A stretch of 23,148 nucleotides of DNA from CAIKBL01 sp043734785 (GTDB taxonomy: Bacteria; Pseudomonadota; Gammaproteobacteria; Ga0077536): the NCBI GenBank assembly GCA_043734785.1, contig JAYTEX010000287.1:1-23148 (forward strand), in the 5' to 3' direction. A program made the position numbers and the translations under genes. How positions within the stretch are numbered: position 1 is the first letter of the stretch; every line of letters begins with the position of its first letter. The notes under the pieces were generated by a model. That model saw only the letters and a list, made by a program, of their open reading frames with translations. It made no database searches and was not told where the DNA came from. This document shows, piece after piece, positions 8,667-17,351 of the stretch.

Positions 8667-11037
8667 GTTTGCGGCCTTCGATCATCAACAGCAACGGCGC
8701 CAAAAGGAAGAGATCGGCGAGCACCGCCAATGCGATGACCCCGGCGGTCAGTAGGCCCATGCCGGCGTTAAGCTCGAATTTAGACAATGCCAACGTCAGA
8801 AACCCGACCACCAAGACAATCGAGGTCACCAGCATGGCCCGACCAGTCACTCTAAAGGCGTAGCGCACGGCGTCCTCAGGCAGAAGTCCCTGCTCACGGC
8901 GACCACGTTGATACTTCACGAGAAAGTGGACCGTATCATCGATAATGATTCCGAGCGACATGCTCGCGACGACGGACAGCGAGAGTCCCACCTGACCGAC
9001 GCACAAGCCCCACAGGCCGAAACCCGCCGCGAGAGGTAACAGGTTCGGGATCAAGCTGAGCACGCCCAGTTTGAACGAGCGCAACATGAACAATAGTACC
9101 GCCGAAATCAGCACCAGCGCGATCACCGATCCCGTCAGCATCGACTTGATATTGCGCAATCCTAGATGGGAGAACATCAGGGCCGTGCCGGAGCCGGTGC
9201 CTGAGGCGACATGGGTGGCGTTTGTCTGCAGCCAAGCCTCCGCGCGTTCATTGAAAGCAATGGCGGCTTGGCTCGACAGGGTGTTCATGCCGACACCTAC
9301 CTTGAGCGCGGACTTGGCGACATTGATCTGATTATTGAGGTCGAGGCCATACGGCAACGACATTTCATATAACAGCAGGTACTGGGCGGCCAGCTCTCGC
9401 GACTCGGGCAAGCGGTACATGCCCGGGTCATCGTTGTGCATATTCTTGTTCAAGCGTTGCAGAACGTCGGTGTAGCTCGCCACATGCCTGACTTCGGGCT
9501 GGGCGCGCAACCAGTCGACGAATGCTGCCGCATCACGCTGATAAGCCGGTTCATTGATACCGTCTTCTTCGCCCGCATCCAAGGTGTAATAAAAATGATA
9601 GACCCCGGTCAGGTTCTGTACCGTAAAGTCGGTGGCGCGTCTGAAATCGACGGATTGATCGAAGTACTCCACGAACACGTCGTTGAGTTCATTACGCGGA
9701 ATACAGGCGATTAGCGCCAGTACCAGCACGCTGATCACAGACACCAACGGGCGGCGCCAGGCAATCACGAACTCGGCCAGCGTCGTCAACGCCCCAATCG
9801 GCAATGGGCTTTGGAACGGCGAGCGAGCCGGCAGAATGGCCAGCAACGCCGGAAATAACGTGAGCGCCAGCAGATAGGACGCGACATCGCCGAACGCGAC
9901 GAGATTCCCGAGCTGGCGAAAGGGCGGGACTTCCGAGAAATTGAAAGTCAAAAACCCGATCACGGTGGTCAAGCTGGCCATGAAAATGGGCGCTAGATTG
10001 CTGCGTATCGCCTCCGTCAGGGCGGCGTGGCGCGCCTGACCGCGGCCCAGGCCTTGCACATAGGCGTCGAGCAGGTGCACGCAATTCGCGACCGCGACCG
10101 TCAGAATGACCACCGGCGCGGCCGATGTCGCGGCCGAGATCGGATAGCCGATGAAGCCCGCGATCCCCATGGCAAGCACAATCGCGAGCCCAACCACCAG
10201 TACGCAACCGAACGCGCCCTGCAGGCCGCCAATCAGCACGCCGACCAATAGAATCATTAGGCCGAAGCTGAGCGGGATCAGCGTCTTGATGTCGTCGAGC
10301 GCAGCTTCCGCGAACGCATGATCCATCATCACCACGCCGGTCAGATAAATTTTAAGACCCGGGTAGCGCTGTTCGAAATCCGCCGCAAGGGCGCGCGCCG
10401 CCACGACCACCTCGGGGACTTCATGCGCTTCGTCTTGGCGCGGGAGCTGCACGAGCACGTTAACGGCGGTCACGCGAGTATCCTCACGGATCAGGGCCCC
10501 GTTGAGTAACGGCTCAGACAACGCAAGGCGGCGTATTTCGCGGAGGTCGGTCGCGGTCAGTTGGGCCGGATCGGGCACCAGATCACGCACGACGAGTTCG
10601 TCGTCGTGCGCTTCGGTATGTTGGAAATTGGTCAGTGAATCGACGCGCGTGGAGTAGGGAATCTGCCAGGCCCGCTCAGTCAACTCGGCGACCACCGCGA
10701 GATTCTGCGCGGTAAACACCTGTCCATCGGCAGGCGCCAGCACGAAGTTCAGGGTGTCGTGCTTGACGAAGGTATCTTCGAGCGCATTGAAGGCCAGGAG
10801 TTGCGGATTATCGGGGCTGAAGAACAACCGATGATTGTTGTTGATCTTCAGTAGCCGCAGACCGGAACCGACCACGGCTACCACGAGGATCCAGAAAATG
10901 ATGACGGCCCAACGGTGCCGGACGATCAACTCGGAGATGCGCAGCGCAGAGGGCAGCAAAATCGATTGGGTCCTGGTGCAGGCGGGATCTTGGGGTCTGG
11001 TTGCTAACGCGCCGCTTAGCAACCCGCGTGTCGCCAC
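8659..11037 (-). CDS. MMPL/RND-family transporter (lipid or hydrophobic-cargo exporter)
   Basis: This is an inner-membrane RND-superfamily permease of 792 residues, about the usual length for bacterial MMPL proteins. It shows the two-fold layout. A first membrane helix lies after VRHRW (about 40-60) and is followed by a large periplasmic loop. A cluster of helices (about 255-405) includes AVANCVHLLDAYVQG. A second loop follows, then a second cluster (about 640-785) with GIIIDDTVHFLVKYQRGRR. Duplicated acidic residues in these helices fit proton-driven export. Cargo in this family is often hydrophobic (lipids, hopanoids, siderophores); nothing here fixes it. The called start is a GTG at 11037. 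A TTG at 10959, with AGGA 11 nt upstream, would give a shorter N-terminus more like relatives, so the start is uncertain. The gene lies 60 nt after the SDR and overlaps the LolA-like gene. Confidence 0.85.
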   Translation of the reverse strand: MATRGLLSGALATRPQDPACTRTQSILLPSALRISELIVRHRWAVIIFWILVVAVVGSGLRLLKINNNHRLFFSPDNPQLLAFNALEDTFVKHDTLNFVLAPADGQVFTAQNLAVVAELTERAWQIPYSTRVDSLTNFQHTEAHDDELVVRDLVPDPAQLTATDLREIRRLALSEPLLNGALIREDTRVTAVNVLVQLPRQDEAHEVPEVVVAARALAADFEQRYPGLKIYLTGVVMMDHAFAEAALDDIKTLIPLSFGLMILLVGVLIGGLQGAFGCVLVVGLAIVLAMGIAGFIGYPISAATSAAPVVILTVAVANCVHLLDAYVQGLGRGQARHAALTEAIRSNLAPIFMASLTTVIGFLTFNFSEVPPFRQLGNLVAFGDVASYLLALTLFPALLAILPARSPFQSPLPIGALTTLAEFVIAWRRPLVSVISVLVLALIACIPRNELNDVFVEYFDQSVDFRRATDFTVQNLTGVYHFYYTLDAGEEDGINEPAYQRDAAAFVDWLRAQPEVRHVASYTDVLQRLNKNMHNDDPGMYRLPESRELAAQYLLLYEMSLPYGLDLNNQINVAKSALKVGVGMNTLSSQAAIAFNERAEAWLQTNATHVASGTGSGTALMFSHLGLRNIKSMLTGSVIALVLISAVLLFMLRSFKLGVLSLIPNLLPLAAGFGLWGLCVGQVGLSLSVVASMSLGIIIDDTVHFLVKYQRGRREQGLLPEDAVRYAFRVTGRAMLVTSIVLVVGFLTLALSKFELNAGMGLLTAGVIALAVLADLFLLAPLLLMIEGRKHA

Positions 11038-11097
11038 ATCCCCGGCCGCGCGTACGGCCTGGGATGATGGTCGCGGTCTGCTTGGCGCAATATCGCC

Positions 11098-11862
11098 CTA
11101 CTGGGCGCTGTATCCGCCGTCCACCGGGAGTGCGACCCCGGTCACGAAGGACGCTTCGTCAGACAACAGCCAGGCTACGGCATCGGCGATTTCGCGCGGT
11201 TCGCCAAGGCGGTCCATTGGCTCCTGGGCGACCAGGGCCTGTTCGCCAACGCCGGTTCCGGCAACCAGACGCTCGACCATCGGGGTCTTGATGACGCCCG
11301 GGCACACCGCATTAACGCGTATTCGCTTACGCGCGAATTCGAGCGCGACGCTTTTGGTGATGCCAACTACCCCATGCTTGGAAGCGCAGTAGGCGCTCGC
11401 GCCGCGCGCCCCGAGCAAGCCTGCCACCGACGCCGTGCTGACGATCGAACCGCCGGCGCCCTGACTCAGGAACTGATCTATTTGATACTTGATGCAGAGC
11501 CACACGCCTTTGAGGTTGACCGCAATCGTGCGATCGAAACTCTCTTCGGTCATCTTGGTGATATTGGTGAAATCGCCTTCAATGCCGGCATTGTTGAACG
11601 CGCCGTCCAATCTGCCATAGGCTTTGACGGTGGCCGCGATCAGGGCTTGGACTTCGCTGCCGAGCGCCACATTGGTTTTGACGAACATCGCGGTGCCACC
11701 CGCTTGGTTGATCGCCTCGACGGTGGCTGACGCCTCTACCGTGTTGATGTCGGCGACCACGACTTTAGCGCCATCGGCCGCGCAGCGCAGCGCGGTCGCG
11801 CGCCCGATGCCCGTACTGCCGCCAGTCACGATGATGACCTTGTTATGAAGTTTCCCCGCCAT
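11098..11862 (-). CDS. Short-chain dehydrogenase/reductase (SDR family)
   Basis: This is a classical SDR of 254 residues. The nucleotide-binding motif TGGSTGIG is at 13-20, NNAG at 90-93, and the catalytic residues are Ser145, Tyr158 and Lys162 (YCASK). Asp38 at the end of strand 2 (VADIN) favours NAD(H) over NADP(H). The C-terminus FVTGVALPVDGGYSAQ is typical. It oxidises or reduces a hydroxyl/keto group on an unknown substrate; nearby acyl-CoA genes make a fatty or isoprenoid acid intermediate plausible. The start is well supported, because GGGGAGG (minus strand, 11869-11875) lies 6 nt before the ATG. It is probably the first gene of an operon with the MMPL transporter and LolA-like protein. 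Confidence 0.9.
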   Translation of the reverse strand: MAGKLHNKVIIVTGGSTGIGRATALRCAADGAKVVVADINTVEASATVEAINQAGGTAMFVKTNVALGSEVQALIAATVKAYGRLDGAFNNAGIEGDFTNITKMTEESFDRTIAVNLKGVWLCIKYQIDQFLSQGAGGSIVSTASVAGLLGARGASAYCASKHGVVGITKSVALEFARKRIRVNAVCPGVIKTPMVERLVAGTGVGEQALVAQEPMDRLGEPREIADAVAWLLSDEASFVTGVALPVDGGYSAQ

Positions 11863-12153
11863 CTGATGCCTCCCCTTGAATACTGTTTTTGGAATGAGGC
11901 CATGCTACCAGATTGGGGGGCTGTGCCACGCCAGCGCGCCGCCACGTCGAAAGAAGTGGCGGCATTATCCGGTGCGGGTTTCAGCCGAGGACCGGCCAGT
12001 GAGGACGCGATAGTTGATCCTCGCAACCTTGATCGGTTATGAAGGGCGTGTCCGCGAGGGAGATAATGACGACCGGTACGGCAACGCACTCAGGATGATT
12101 CAGAATAAATCGCGCAGTCAATAGCCCATTAAATAGGCCAGGGGAGACCAGCC
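11863..12153. other. Divergent intergenic region with a strong hairpin
   Basis: This 291-nt gap separates two divergent genes and should hold both promoters. I see no convincing coding sequence. It contains a perfect 8-bp inverted repeat (GCCGCCAC and GTGGCGGC, 10-nt loop, 11938-11963) that could be an operator or a leader hairpin. On the plus strand TTGATC, 17 nt, TTATGA (about 12013-12041) is a weak sigma70-like candidate. AGGGGAG at 12140-12146 is the ribosome binding site of the synthetase. Confidence 0.4.
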
Positions 12154-13813
12154 ATGACGAACCTGCTCAAGCGTGGTGATACCTACGAAGAGATATATCG
12201 CAATTTCAAGTGGAACATCCCGCTCGACTACAACATCGCCGACGACGTCTGCGACCGTTGGGCCGGAGATCCTGAGCGCCTGGCGCTGATTTACGAAGAT
12301 CAAGACCAAGAAGGTTCATCGCTATACCTTCCAACAGATTCACCACTACGCCAACCAATGGGCGAATACCCTGCGTGGGTTGGGGCTCGGGCGCGGGGAT
12401 CGTGTCACAGCGCTGCTAGCACAGGATCCGGAATGTGCGATTACCCACGTCGCCTGCTGGAAAGCGGGCATGGTGTCGTGTCCGACTTCGGTCTTGTTCG
12501 GTGCGGATGCCCTGATCTATCGCCTGAACGACAGCCGCGCGCGCGTGCTAATCACCGACAGTGCGAATTTTTTCAAAGTACAAGAGGCACGCAGTCAAGC
12601 GCCGCTCCTGGAGCATGTGTTCGTGATCGATGGTGCGCCCGAAGGGAGTCGCAACTTCTGGGCGGCCATCGCATCCGCACCGACCACCTTCGAGAACGTT
12701 CGGACACTGGCGGAAGATACGGCATGGATATCCTATACCTCCGGGACCACCGGCATGCCCAAAGGATCAGTGCAGCCGCATCGCATGATGCTTGGGCACA
12801 TGCCGAGCCTCGAGTTCGCTTACGATTTCTTTCCACAGCCGAACGATACACTCTGGTCGCCGGCCGACTGGGCGTGGATGGCGGGTTTGATGGATGTTCT
12901 GTTCCCGGGCTGGTTCCATGGCTGCACGGTGGTCGCGACCGCAATGAAAGGGTTCGAACCGGAAGAGGCCTACCGCATCCTCGATCAGCATGCGGTCACC
13001 CTATCCTTGCTCACCCCGACCATGCTCAAGCTGATGCGCGGCGTGGCCAATCCCCTGTCTCGCTACACCCTCAAATTGCGCGCGGTGGTATCCGGCGGTG
13101 AGGCGGTTGGCAAGGAGCTCATTGAATGGGGCCGGCGCGAACTCAAACTCAGCATCAACGAGGCCTTTGGGCAGACTGAAGCGAACGTCATTCTCGCCAA
13201 TAACGGCAATGTGATGCCGATCAAGCCCGGTTCATTGGGACGCCCTACGCCTGGATCGATCGTCGCCATCATCGATGAGGCGGGGCAGGAGGTGCCGCCC
13301 GGACAACCGGGTCACATCGCCTGCAAGCGGCCGCATCCGGTCATGCTCAAGGAGTATTTGAACAAGCCGGAAGCGACGCGCGACAAGTTCATCGGTGATT
13401 GGCTGATTACCGGCGATACCGGGCGGATGGATGAGGATGGCTATTTCTGGTTCCACGGCCGCGCGGATGATGTGATCACGAGTTCCGGTTACCGCATAGG
13501 GCCGAGCGAGATCGAGGACGCGTTGCTCAAACACCCAGCGGTCAAGATGGCTGCAGTGATCGGCGTGCCAGATCCCGTGCGGACCGAAATCATCAAGGCG
13601 TTCATCATCCCGACGCCGGGTGTCACGCCGAGCGACGCCTTGATCGAAGAACTCAAGGATGCCGTGCGACAGCGTCTCGCCAAGCACGAAGTCCCCCGCT
13701 TGATCGAGTTCGTCGAGTCGTTACCGATGACGACCACCGGCAAGATCATCCGGCGTGAATTGCGCGAGCAGGAAAAGGCAAAGCAGGACGCGAGTGCCGC
13801 AACGGCACGGTAA
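12154..13813 (+). pseudogene. AMP-forming acyl-CoA synthetase, interrupted by a frameshift as read
   Basis: This is an adenylate-forming acyl-CoA synthetase of the acetyl/medium-chain type, about 552 residues when repaired. The first ~52 residues (MTNLLKRGDTYEEIYRNF to EDQDQ) are read in one frame. From about 12311 the homology continues in the +1 frame as KVHRYTFQQIHHYANQ and runs to the stop at 13813. One extra base near 12310 explains this. The longest intact downstream frame has an internal ATG at 12380. Motifs in the second part are the ATP/AMP loop YTSGTTGMPKG, GDTGRMDEDGYFWFHGRADD, GYRIGPSEIE and the catalytic C-terminal Lys of TGKIIRREL. The start is supported by AGGGGAG 7 nt upstream. 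All catalytic motifs are intact, so this is either a very recent mutation or a base-call error. It would activate a carboxylic acid for the nearby CoA-ester enzymes. Confidence 0.8.
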
Positions 13814-13919
13814 CGGGCGGATTGATCGTCTCGGGAATCACGCAGTTTGCGGGTTGCGAAACCGACCAGCCCGGTCAGCCATTCGCGCCTTCAGCCGCGA
13901 TTCCCTAATGGTCACATGA

Positions 13920-14555
13920 TCACGGCGCCGGATCGAACACGCGCACGATATCGGCGTCGAGGAGCCAATCAGGATTACGCAGCACGGTGTGAATCTCGAG
14001 CCTGCGCCTACCAGGTTGCAGCGAAAACTCTTCAGTCATCATGCCGCGCGGCGCGAGCAGGGTTTTGACCACCAATAGGCTGCCACGCCAGAACACCATG
14101 CTGCGCCCGATTTTATCGGGCACGAACTCATCGCCCTTGGCCGAATAGCGCTGGCCCCCGGGGCGGGGTTTGAGCGGGCGCTTGAAGCCATTGTCGTAGG
14201 TTACTTCGACGCCGGATTCGATTCTCGCCACCGTCACCGATTCAGTGTGCAGCACGTGCGTAAGCTCGCCGACATCGACCTCCTTACGAATCAGGTGTCG
14301 TTCTTCGGCGAGTTCGAGTTCATTGTAAATGCGTGCCGGTCGGGACTTGCCCTCGCGCTCACGTTCTGCCTCGGTGCGTGGCGTGGGGTCCGAGCGAATG
14401 ACCGTCAGGCCCTGCAGACGTTCATGTGCGTCGTCGCTTTTATCCTTGTTGAGCGTCCAGCGTCCGGAAAAGTCGGGCGCGGCGCTAGCCAACGGTACCC
14501 AGACCAGCAGGCAGGCAAACCCAAGCGTAAAGGACAAGTTGGGGGAGTTGCGCAT
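13920..14555 (-). CDS. Exported protein of unknown function
   Basis: I do not recognise a characterised family. The product from the ATG at 14555 has 211 residues, beginning with a signal peptide (NLSFTLGFACLLVWVPLASA, cleavage before APDFSGRW). The mature start DFSGRWTLNKDKSDD resembles the opening of many small secreted lipocalin-like or beta-rich proteins. The rest is polar, with several EER/RPG stretches and probable beta strands (TESVTVARIESGVEVTYDNG, SMVFWRGSLLVVKTLL). An in-frame ATG at 14600 would add 15 residues before the signal peptide, and neither start has a clear Shine-Dalgarno. It is divergent from the CoA-transferase gene and convergent with the synthetase, so it is likely monocistronic. 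Confidence 0.65.
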   Translation of the reverse strand: MRNSPNLSFTLGFACLLVWVPLASAAPDFSGRWTLNKDKSDDAHERLQGLTVIRSDPTPRTEAEREREGKSRPARIYNELELAEERHLIRKEVDVGELTHVLHTESVTVARIESGVEVTYDNGFKRPLKPRPGGQRYSAKGDEFVPDKIGRSMVFWRGSLLVVKTLLAPRGMMTEEFSLQPGRRRLEIHTVLRNPDWLLDADIVRVFDPAP

Positions 14556-14708
14556 TGGCACAAGTACACAGTTGAGCACACGGTGCGATTCTAGCAGCAT
14601 GCGCGCGCGGCGCGATTCTACGCCGCAACTGGCGAGCGGCCTGTGCTTGATGCGTACTCACCGCCACCGATTGGGTACACTTGGCACAAAGCAGCGGAAT
14701 TTCATCCC

Positions 14709-15953
14709 ATGAAGATCGTCAACGCGACACAGGCTGTGCAGGCAATCCCGAATCACAGCAATGTCATCATGCCGGGCGGCTGCGCTGAGCCCATCACTTT
14801 GTTCCAGGCCTTCAGCGACAATGTCGCGCGTTACACGGGACTCACGCTCTACTCGGGGTTCGCCTTTGGCCGTTATGGCTATCTCGAGCGCGGTATCGGC
14901 GAACACTTCCGGTATGTCACCTGGCAAGCCTCCGCCGCGTTGCGGGCATTGTTTAAGGAAAATGATCCGCGCAAGGTTGGGTTTGTGCCGATCCGCCTAG
15001 CGGATTTGAGTCGGGTGGTCTGCCGGGACGGCCCCATTACACCGGATGTGGTGATCGTGCAGACCTCTCCACCGCAGCCAGACGATACGGTCAGCCTCGG
15101 CATTTCGGTCGGGGCTAGCCTGGATTTCATCGCTAATGCGAAGCTCGTGATTGCCGAGTTCAACGCCAATATGCCGGTCACCGCAGGTCAGAGCCGGGTG
15201 CCTTTAGCGTGCATTGATTACGGGGTCGATGCGGCGACTCCCTTGTGCACCTACCTGACCCCGCCCGCCAAGGCGCGCGATCAGGCCATCGTCGAACACG
15301 TCCTGGCATTAATTCCTACCGACGCCTGGGTACAGCTAGGCATCGGCGCGGTGCCTGATCGGGTCTTGAGCCGGCTCGCCGAGAAGACCGGCGTGAATCT
15401 ATTCTCAGGGCTCCTGACCAGTGGTCTGCAGCAGTACCTGAACGAGGTGCGTCACACGCCTGAAGTAACGGCGGGCGAGCTGGCCGGCGATCAGGCGTTC
15501 TATGATTTTTGCGGACGTGACACACGCGTGCGAATGGCACCGCTCAGGGTCACGCACAATGTGGCCAGCCTCGCCGCGTTGCCCCGTTTCGTGTCAATCA
15601 ATTCAGCGATTGAAATCGATCTGCAAGGCCAGAGCAATGGCGAGTCTTTGGGTGCGTTGCCAATCAGCGGAGTAGGCGGCAGCATGGACTATGTCGAGGC
15701 GGCAGCCCAGAGCGTGGGCGGGATATCGATCATTGCGATGCCGGCGACCACCGAGGATGGCAAGCATTCCAAGATTGTCGCGCGGCTAGCACCCGGTGCG
15801 CCGGTGACCACGCCACGTTTCGCGGTGGATTGCGTGGTCACCGAGTACGGCGTGGCGCGCCTCAAAGGGCGCGACTTGTGGGCTCGCGCGGAAGCCCTCA
15901 TTGCAATTGCGCATCCAGATTTTCGGGATGCACTGGCGAACTCACTTACCTAG
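14709..15953 (+). CDS. Acetyl-CoA hydrolase / 4-hydroxybutyrate CoA-transferase family protein
   Basis: This 414-residue enzyme belongs to the two-domain CoA-transferase family I (Cat1/Ach1-like). It moves CoA between acyl-CoAs and acids, or hydrolyses acetyl-CoA, through a glutamyl-CoA intermediate. The glycine-rich loop VQLGIGAVPD lies mid-protein. The likely catalytic Glu302 is in NSAIEIDLQGQ, followed by SGVGGSMDYVEAA (about 319-331) and the C-terminal TEYGVARLKGRDLWARAEAL. The frame opens upstream at 14643, but MKIVNATQA at 14709 is the better start by family length. A weak GCGGAA lies about 10 nt upstream. The preceding gene is divergent and the next plus-strand gene is 73 nt downstream. 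The exact acyl group cannot be read from the sequence. Confidence 0.88.
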   Translation: MKIVNATQAVQAIPNHSNVIMPGGCAEPITLFQAFSDNVARYTGLTLYSGFAFGRYGYLERGIGEHFRYVTWQASAALRALFKENDPRKVGFVPIRLADLSRVVCRDGPITPDVVIVQTSPPQPDDTVSLGISVGASLDFIANAKLVIAEFNANMPVTAGQSRVPLACIDYGVDAATPLCTYLTPPAKARDQAIVEHVLALIPTDAWVQLGIGAVPDRVLSRLAEKTGVNLFSGLLTSGLQQYLNEVRHTPEVTAGELAGDQAFYDFCGRDTRVRMAPLRVTHNVASLAALPRFVSINSAIEIDLQGQSNGESLGALPISGVGGSMDYVEAAAQSVGGISIIAMPATTEDGKHSKIVARLAPGAPVTTPRFAVDCVVTEYGVARLKGRDLWARAEALIAIAHPDFRDALANSLT

Positions 15954-16026
15954 AAACGTATAGGACTTAGGGCAGCACTAAAAATGATGATGCCGCGCGA
16001 ACACTTGATCCTGGGCTGATTCCGAC

Positions 16027-16503
16027 ATGAAAGCGCTACCCGCTGAAATGCTCGAGGCCGTGCTCGACTGCCTGCCCGTCGCGCGCCTTGCCTTGCGCGA
16101 TCTGGAGGATCAGCCCGAAGCACTGCCGATTGTGTTCGCGCGAGTCGCCGGCAGTCTATGGTCACCAATCGATGGCAAACCGAAAGGACCCGCCGGCCAA
16201 CTCGGGCGGATCGCCCGCATCGAGCGAGCGCCAAGAGTCATGCTGGTACTCGATCACTATGCCGACGATTGGCGTGAACTCTGGTGGATCCGGTTGAAGG
16301 CCACGGCCGAGATCCTGACCAGCAAGCATCCCGACTGGCTGCCCGCGATCGCTGCATTAGATCAGAAATACCCACAGTATCAGACCACCCCGATGTTCAA
16401 AGACGAGCCGACCATGATCCGGTTTACCTGGCTTGGCGTGGGTTGGTGGGCGAGCGAGGGGCTGGACGGGATCGAACGGTGGCTGGAAGAGTTTGCCGGC
16501 TGA
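16027..16503 (+). CDS. PPOX-class F420-dependent (or flavin) oxidoreductase, Rv0121-like
   Basis: This 158-residue split-barrel protein resembles the PPOX family of probable F420-dependent enzymes I associate with Rv0121 (TIGR03668 type). The diagnostic stretch is LWSPIDGKPK (44-53), followed by spaced Arg residues (GRIARIERAPRV) and LVLDHYADDWRELWWIRL (73-90). Such proteins bind F420 or FMN and reduce small organic substrates; none is identified here. There is no clear Shine-Dalgarno before the ATG. The last two codons and the stop overlap a 33-nt repeat (16496-16528) that occurs again at 17606-17638, marking the edge of an inserted segment. The LLM oxidoreductase beyond that segment is another F420-type enzyme, so the two may once have been neighbours. 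Family assignment is fairly firm; cofactor use is inferred. Confidence 0.75.
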   Translation: MKALPAEMLEAVLDCLPVARLALRDLEDQPEALPIVFARVAGSLWSPIDGKPKGPAGQLGRIARIERAPRVMLVLDHYADDWRELWWIRLKATAEILTSKHPDWLPAIAALDQKYPQYQTTPMFKDEPTMIRFTWLGVGWWASEGLDGIERWLEEFAG

Positions 16504-16528
16504 GGCGTGAAAAAGCGCGCGCCCGGAG
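16496..16528 (+). repeat. Direct repeat A, copy 1 (overlaps PPOX stop codon)
   Basis: This 33-nt segment matches 17606-17638 at 32 of 33 positions, with one G/C difference at 16504. Its core is GCGTGAAAAAGCGCGCGCCC, able to form a short GC-rich hairpin around the A run. It lies just outside the inverted repeats of the island. Confidence 0.85.
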
Positions 16529-16532
16529 TCTT

Positions 16533-16551
16533 TCGGGGACAGACCACGATT
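16533..16551 (+). repeat. Inverted repeat B, left copy
   Basis: The 19-nt sequence TCGGGGACAGACCACGATT recurs as a perfect reverse complement at 16766-16784 and 17580-17598. It marks the left end of the island. I recall GGGGACAGACCACG-type strings as frequent around IS200/REP-associated transposase elements in environmental proteobacteria, but cannot check this here. Confidence 0.85.
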
Positions 16552-16765
16552 TCGGGCGAGCTGTTGCGATTTCTAAACCGCATCGCGGTCTTCGGTTGCA
16601 CGCTTAGGTCGTCCGGCCGGCTGACGGCTCACTCGTCGGTTTAACATCAAGGGGATCTCGGCCTGGAACCTGGGCTCACCGCACACGGAGTTCCCGTTCG
16701 TCGCCGCGCGAATTTCATTTTCCGAGTCCTCTTCTGCAGCGCCTCTGAACAAGTCCCGATGGCTT

Positions 16766-16784
16766 AATCGTGGTCTGTCCCCGA
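16766..16784 (-). repeat. Inverted repeat B, middle copy
   Basis: This is the perfect reverse complement of 16533-16551. Together with upstream flank it is also a 26-nt direct repeat of 17575-17600 (16761-16786). It ends 11 nt before the DUF2442 stop codon. Confidence 0.85.
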
Positions 16785-16794
16785 TTCCCTGACT

Positions 16795-17085
16795 TCACGC
16801 AACTCGCTGGTTCTTCGCCGCAAGAACCGATGTGCCTGACGCTCGAATGCGCAGATACATTGCGTCCGGCGCCAAATCAATGCCACCTGGCCAGGTTAAC
16901 GCGCCGTACTCCAGGTAGACTTTGGAGAACACATTCTGATCGCACAATGCGTCGAAGCCGTCACCTTGTGGGCCTTGCGACAGACGAGGCGCCAGATCCG
17001 CGATTCCAGACGTGCCGTCGGCGAACGAAACCTCGATCTTGTAATTCGGCAAAACGTTAAATCGAATGATCGACCAAACTGCCAT
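16795..17085 (-). CDS. DUF2442 domain protein
   Basis: This small protein of 96 residues matches the DUF2442 pattern. It has a beta-rich opening (VLPNYKIEVSFADGTSGIADLAP), a middle FDALCDQNVFSKVYLEYGALTWPG and the characteristic GIDLAPDAMYL. No enzymatic function is established. The ATG lies 5 nt after the DUF4160 stop, with GGAG inside the end of that gene as ribosome binding site, so the pair forms a two-gene operon. Such DUF4160-DUF2442 pairs recur together and look like small two-component modules, perhaps toxin-antitoxin-like; that is inference. The pair lies inside the repeat-bounded island. Confidence 0.78.
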   Translation of the reverse strand: MAVWSIIRFNVLPNYKIEVSFADGTSGIADLAPRLSQGPQGDGFDALCDQNVFSKVYLEYGALTWPGGIDLAPDAMYLRIRASGTSVLAAKNQRVA

Positions 17086-17090
17086 GACGA

Positions 17091-17351
17091 TTACTCCAAA
17101 GGTTCAATGGGTACAGCGGGCGCAGGGATTTGGCATCTAGCCCAGTTCTTCACCAGCGCATCCTTGTGAAGCGACGCCCATTCTACGACCAGGGCGTGAG
17201 CGCGTCGTGGTAGTGCCCCGTTGATAATGTCCAAGGTCGTGATGTTGTATTGCGCTTCGTGCTCACCGTAGATCGCATGAAAATGCGGGGGCGGATGGTC
17301 GTCCCAATACATTCGGATGATGATTCCAAAGAATTCGCTGATGGTCGGCAT
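17091..17351 (-). CDS. DUF4160 domain protein
   Basis: This small protein of 86 residues fits DUF4160. It begins MPTISEFFGIIIRMYWDDH and continues PPPHFHAIYGEHEAQ, with the conserved His/Pro cluster (PPPHFHA), and ends in VVEWASLHKDALVKNW. The His-rich motif suggests metal or nucleic-acid chemistry, but no activity is established for the family. It is the first gene of a two-gene operon with DUF2442. No good Shine-Dalgarno is visible upstream of the ATG. The 353-nt region upstream must hold the promoter. Confidence 0.8.
   Translation of the reverse strand: MPTISEFFGIIIRMYWDDHPPPHFHAIYGEHEAQYNITTLDIINGALPRRAHALVVEWASLHKDALVKNWARCQIPAPAVPIEPLE

Larger units (their letters stand above)
16533..16784. 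mobile_element. MITE-like segment with 19-bp terminal inverted repeats
   Basis: A 252-nt stretch is bounded by perfect 19-bp inverted repeats (16533-16551 and 16766-16784) and has no convincing coding sequence inside. It fills the gap between the PPOX gene and the DUF2442 gene. No transposase lies in the window. The size and layout fit a non-autonomous miniature element, but no target-site duplication abuts these ends. Confidence 0.45.

Noticed and set aside
13814..13919. Inverted repeat GGGAATCACG / CGCGATTCCC as a terminator between convergent genes
   Set aside because: The arms are about 60 nt apart with one mismatch and no T tract, so it is a poor terminator candidate.
16504..16794. CRISPR array or phage attachment site at the repeats
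   Set aside because: Only two or three repeat copies exist, some inverted, with no regular spacers, and there is no tRNA or integrase nearby.
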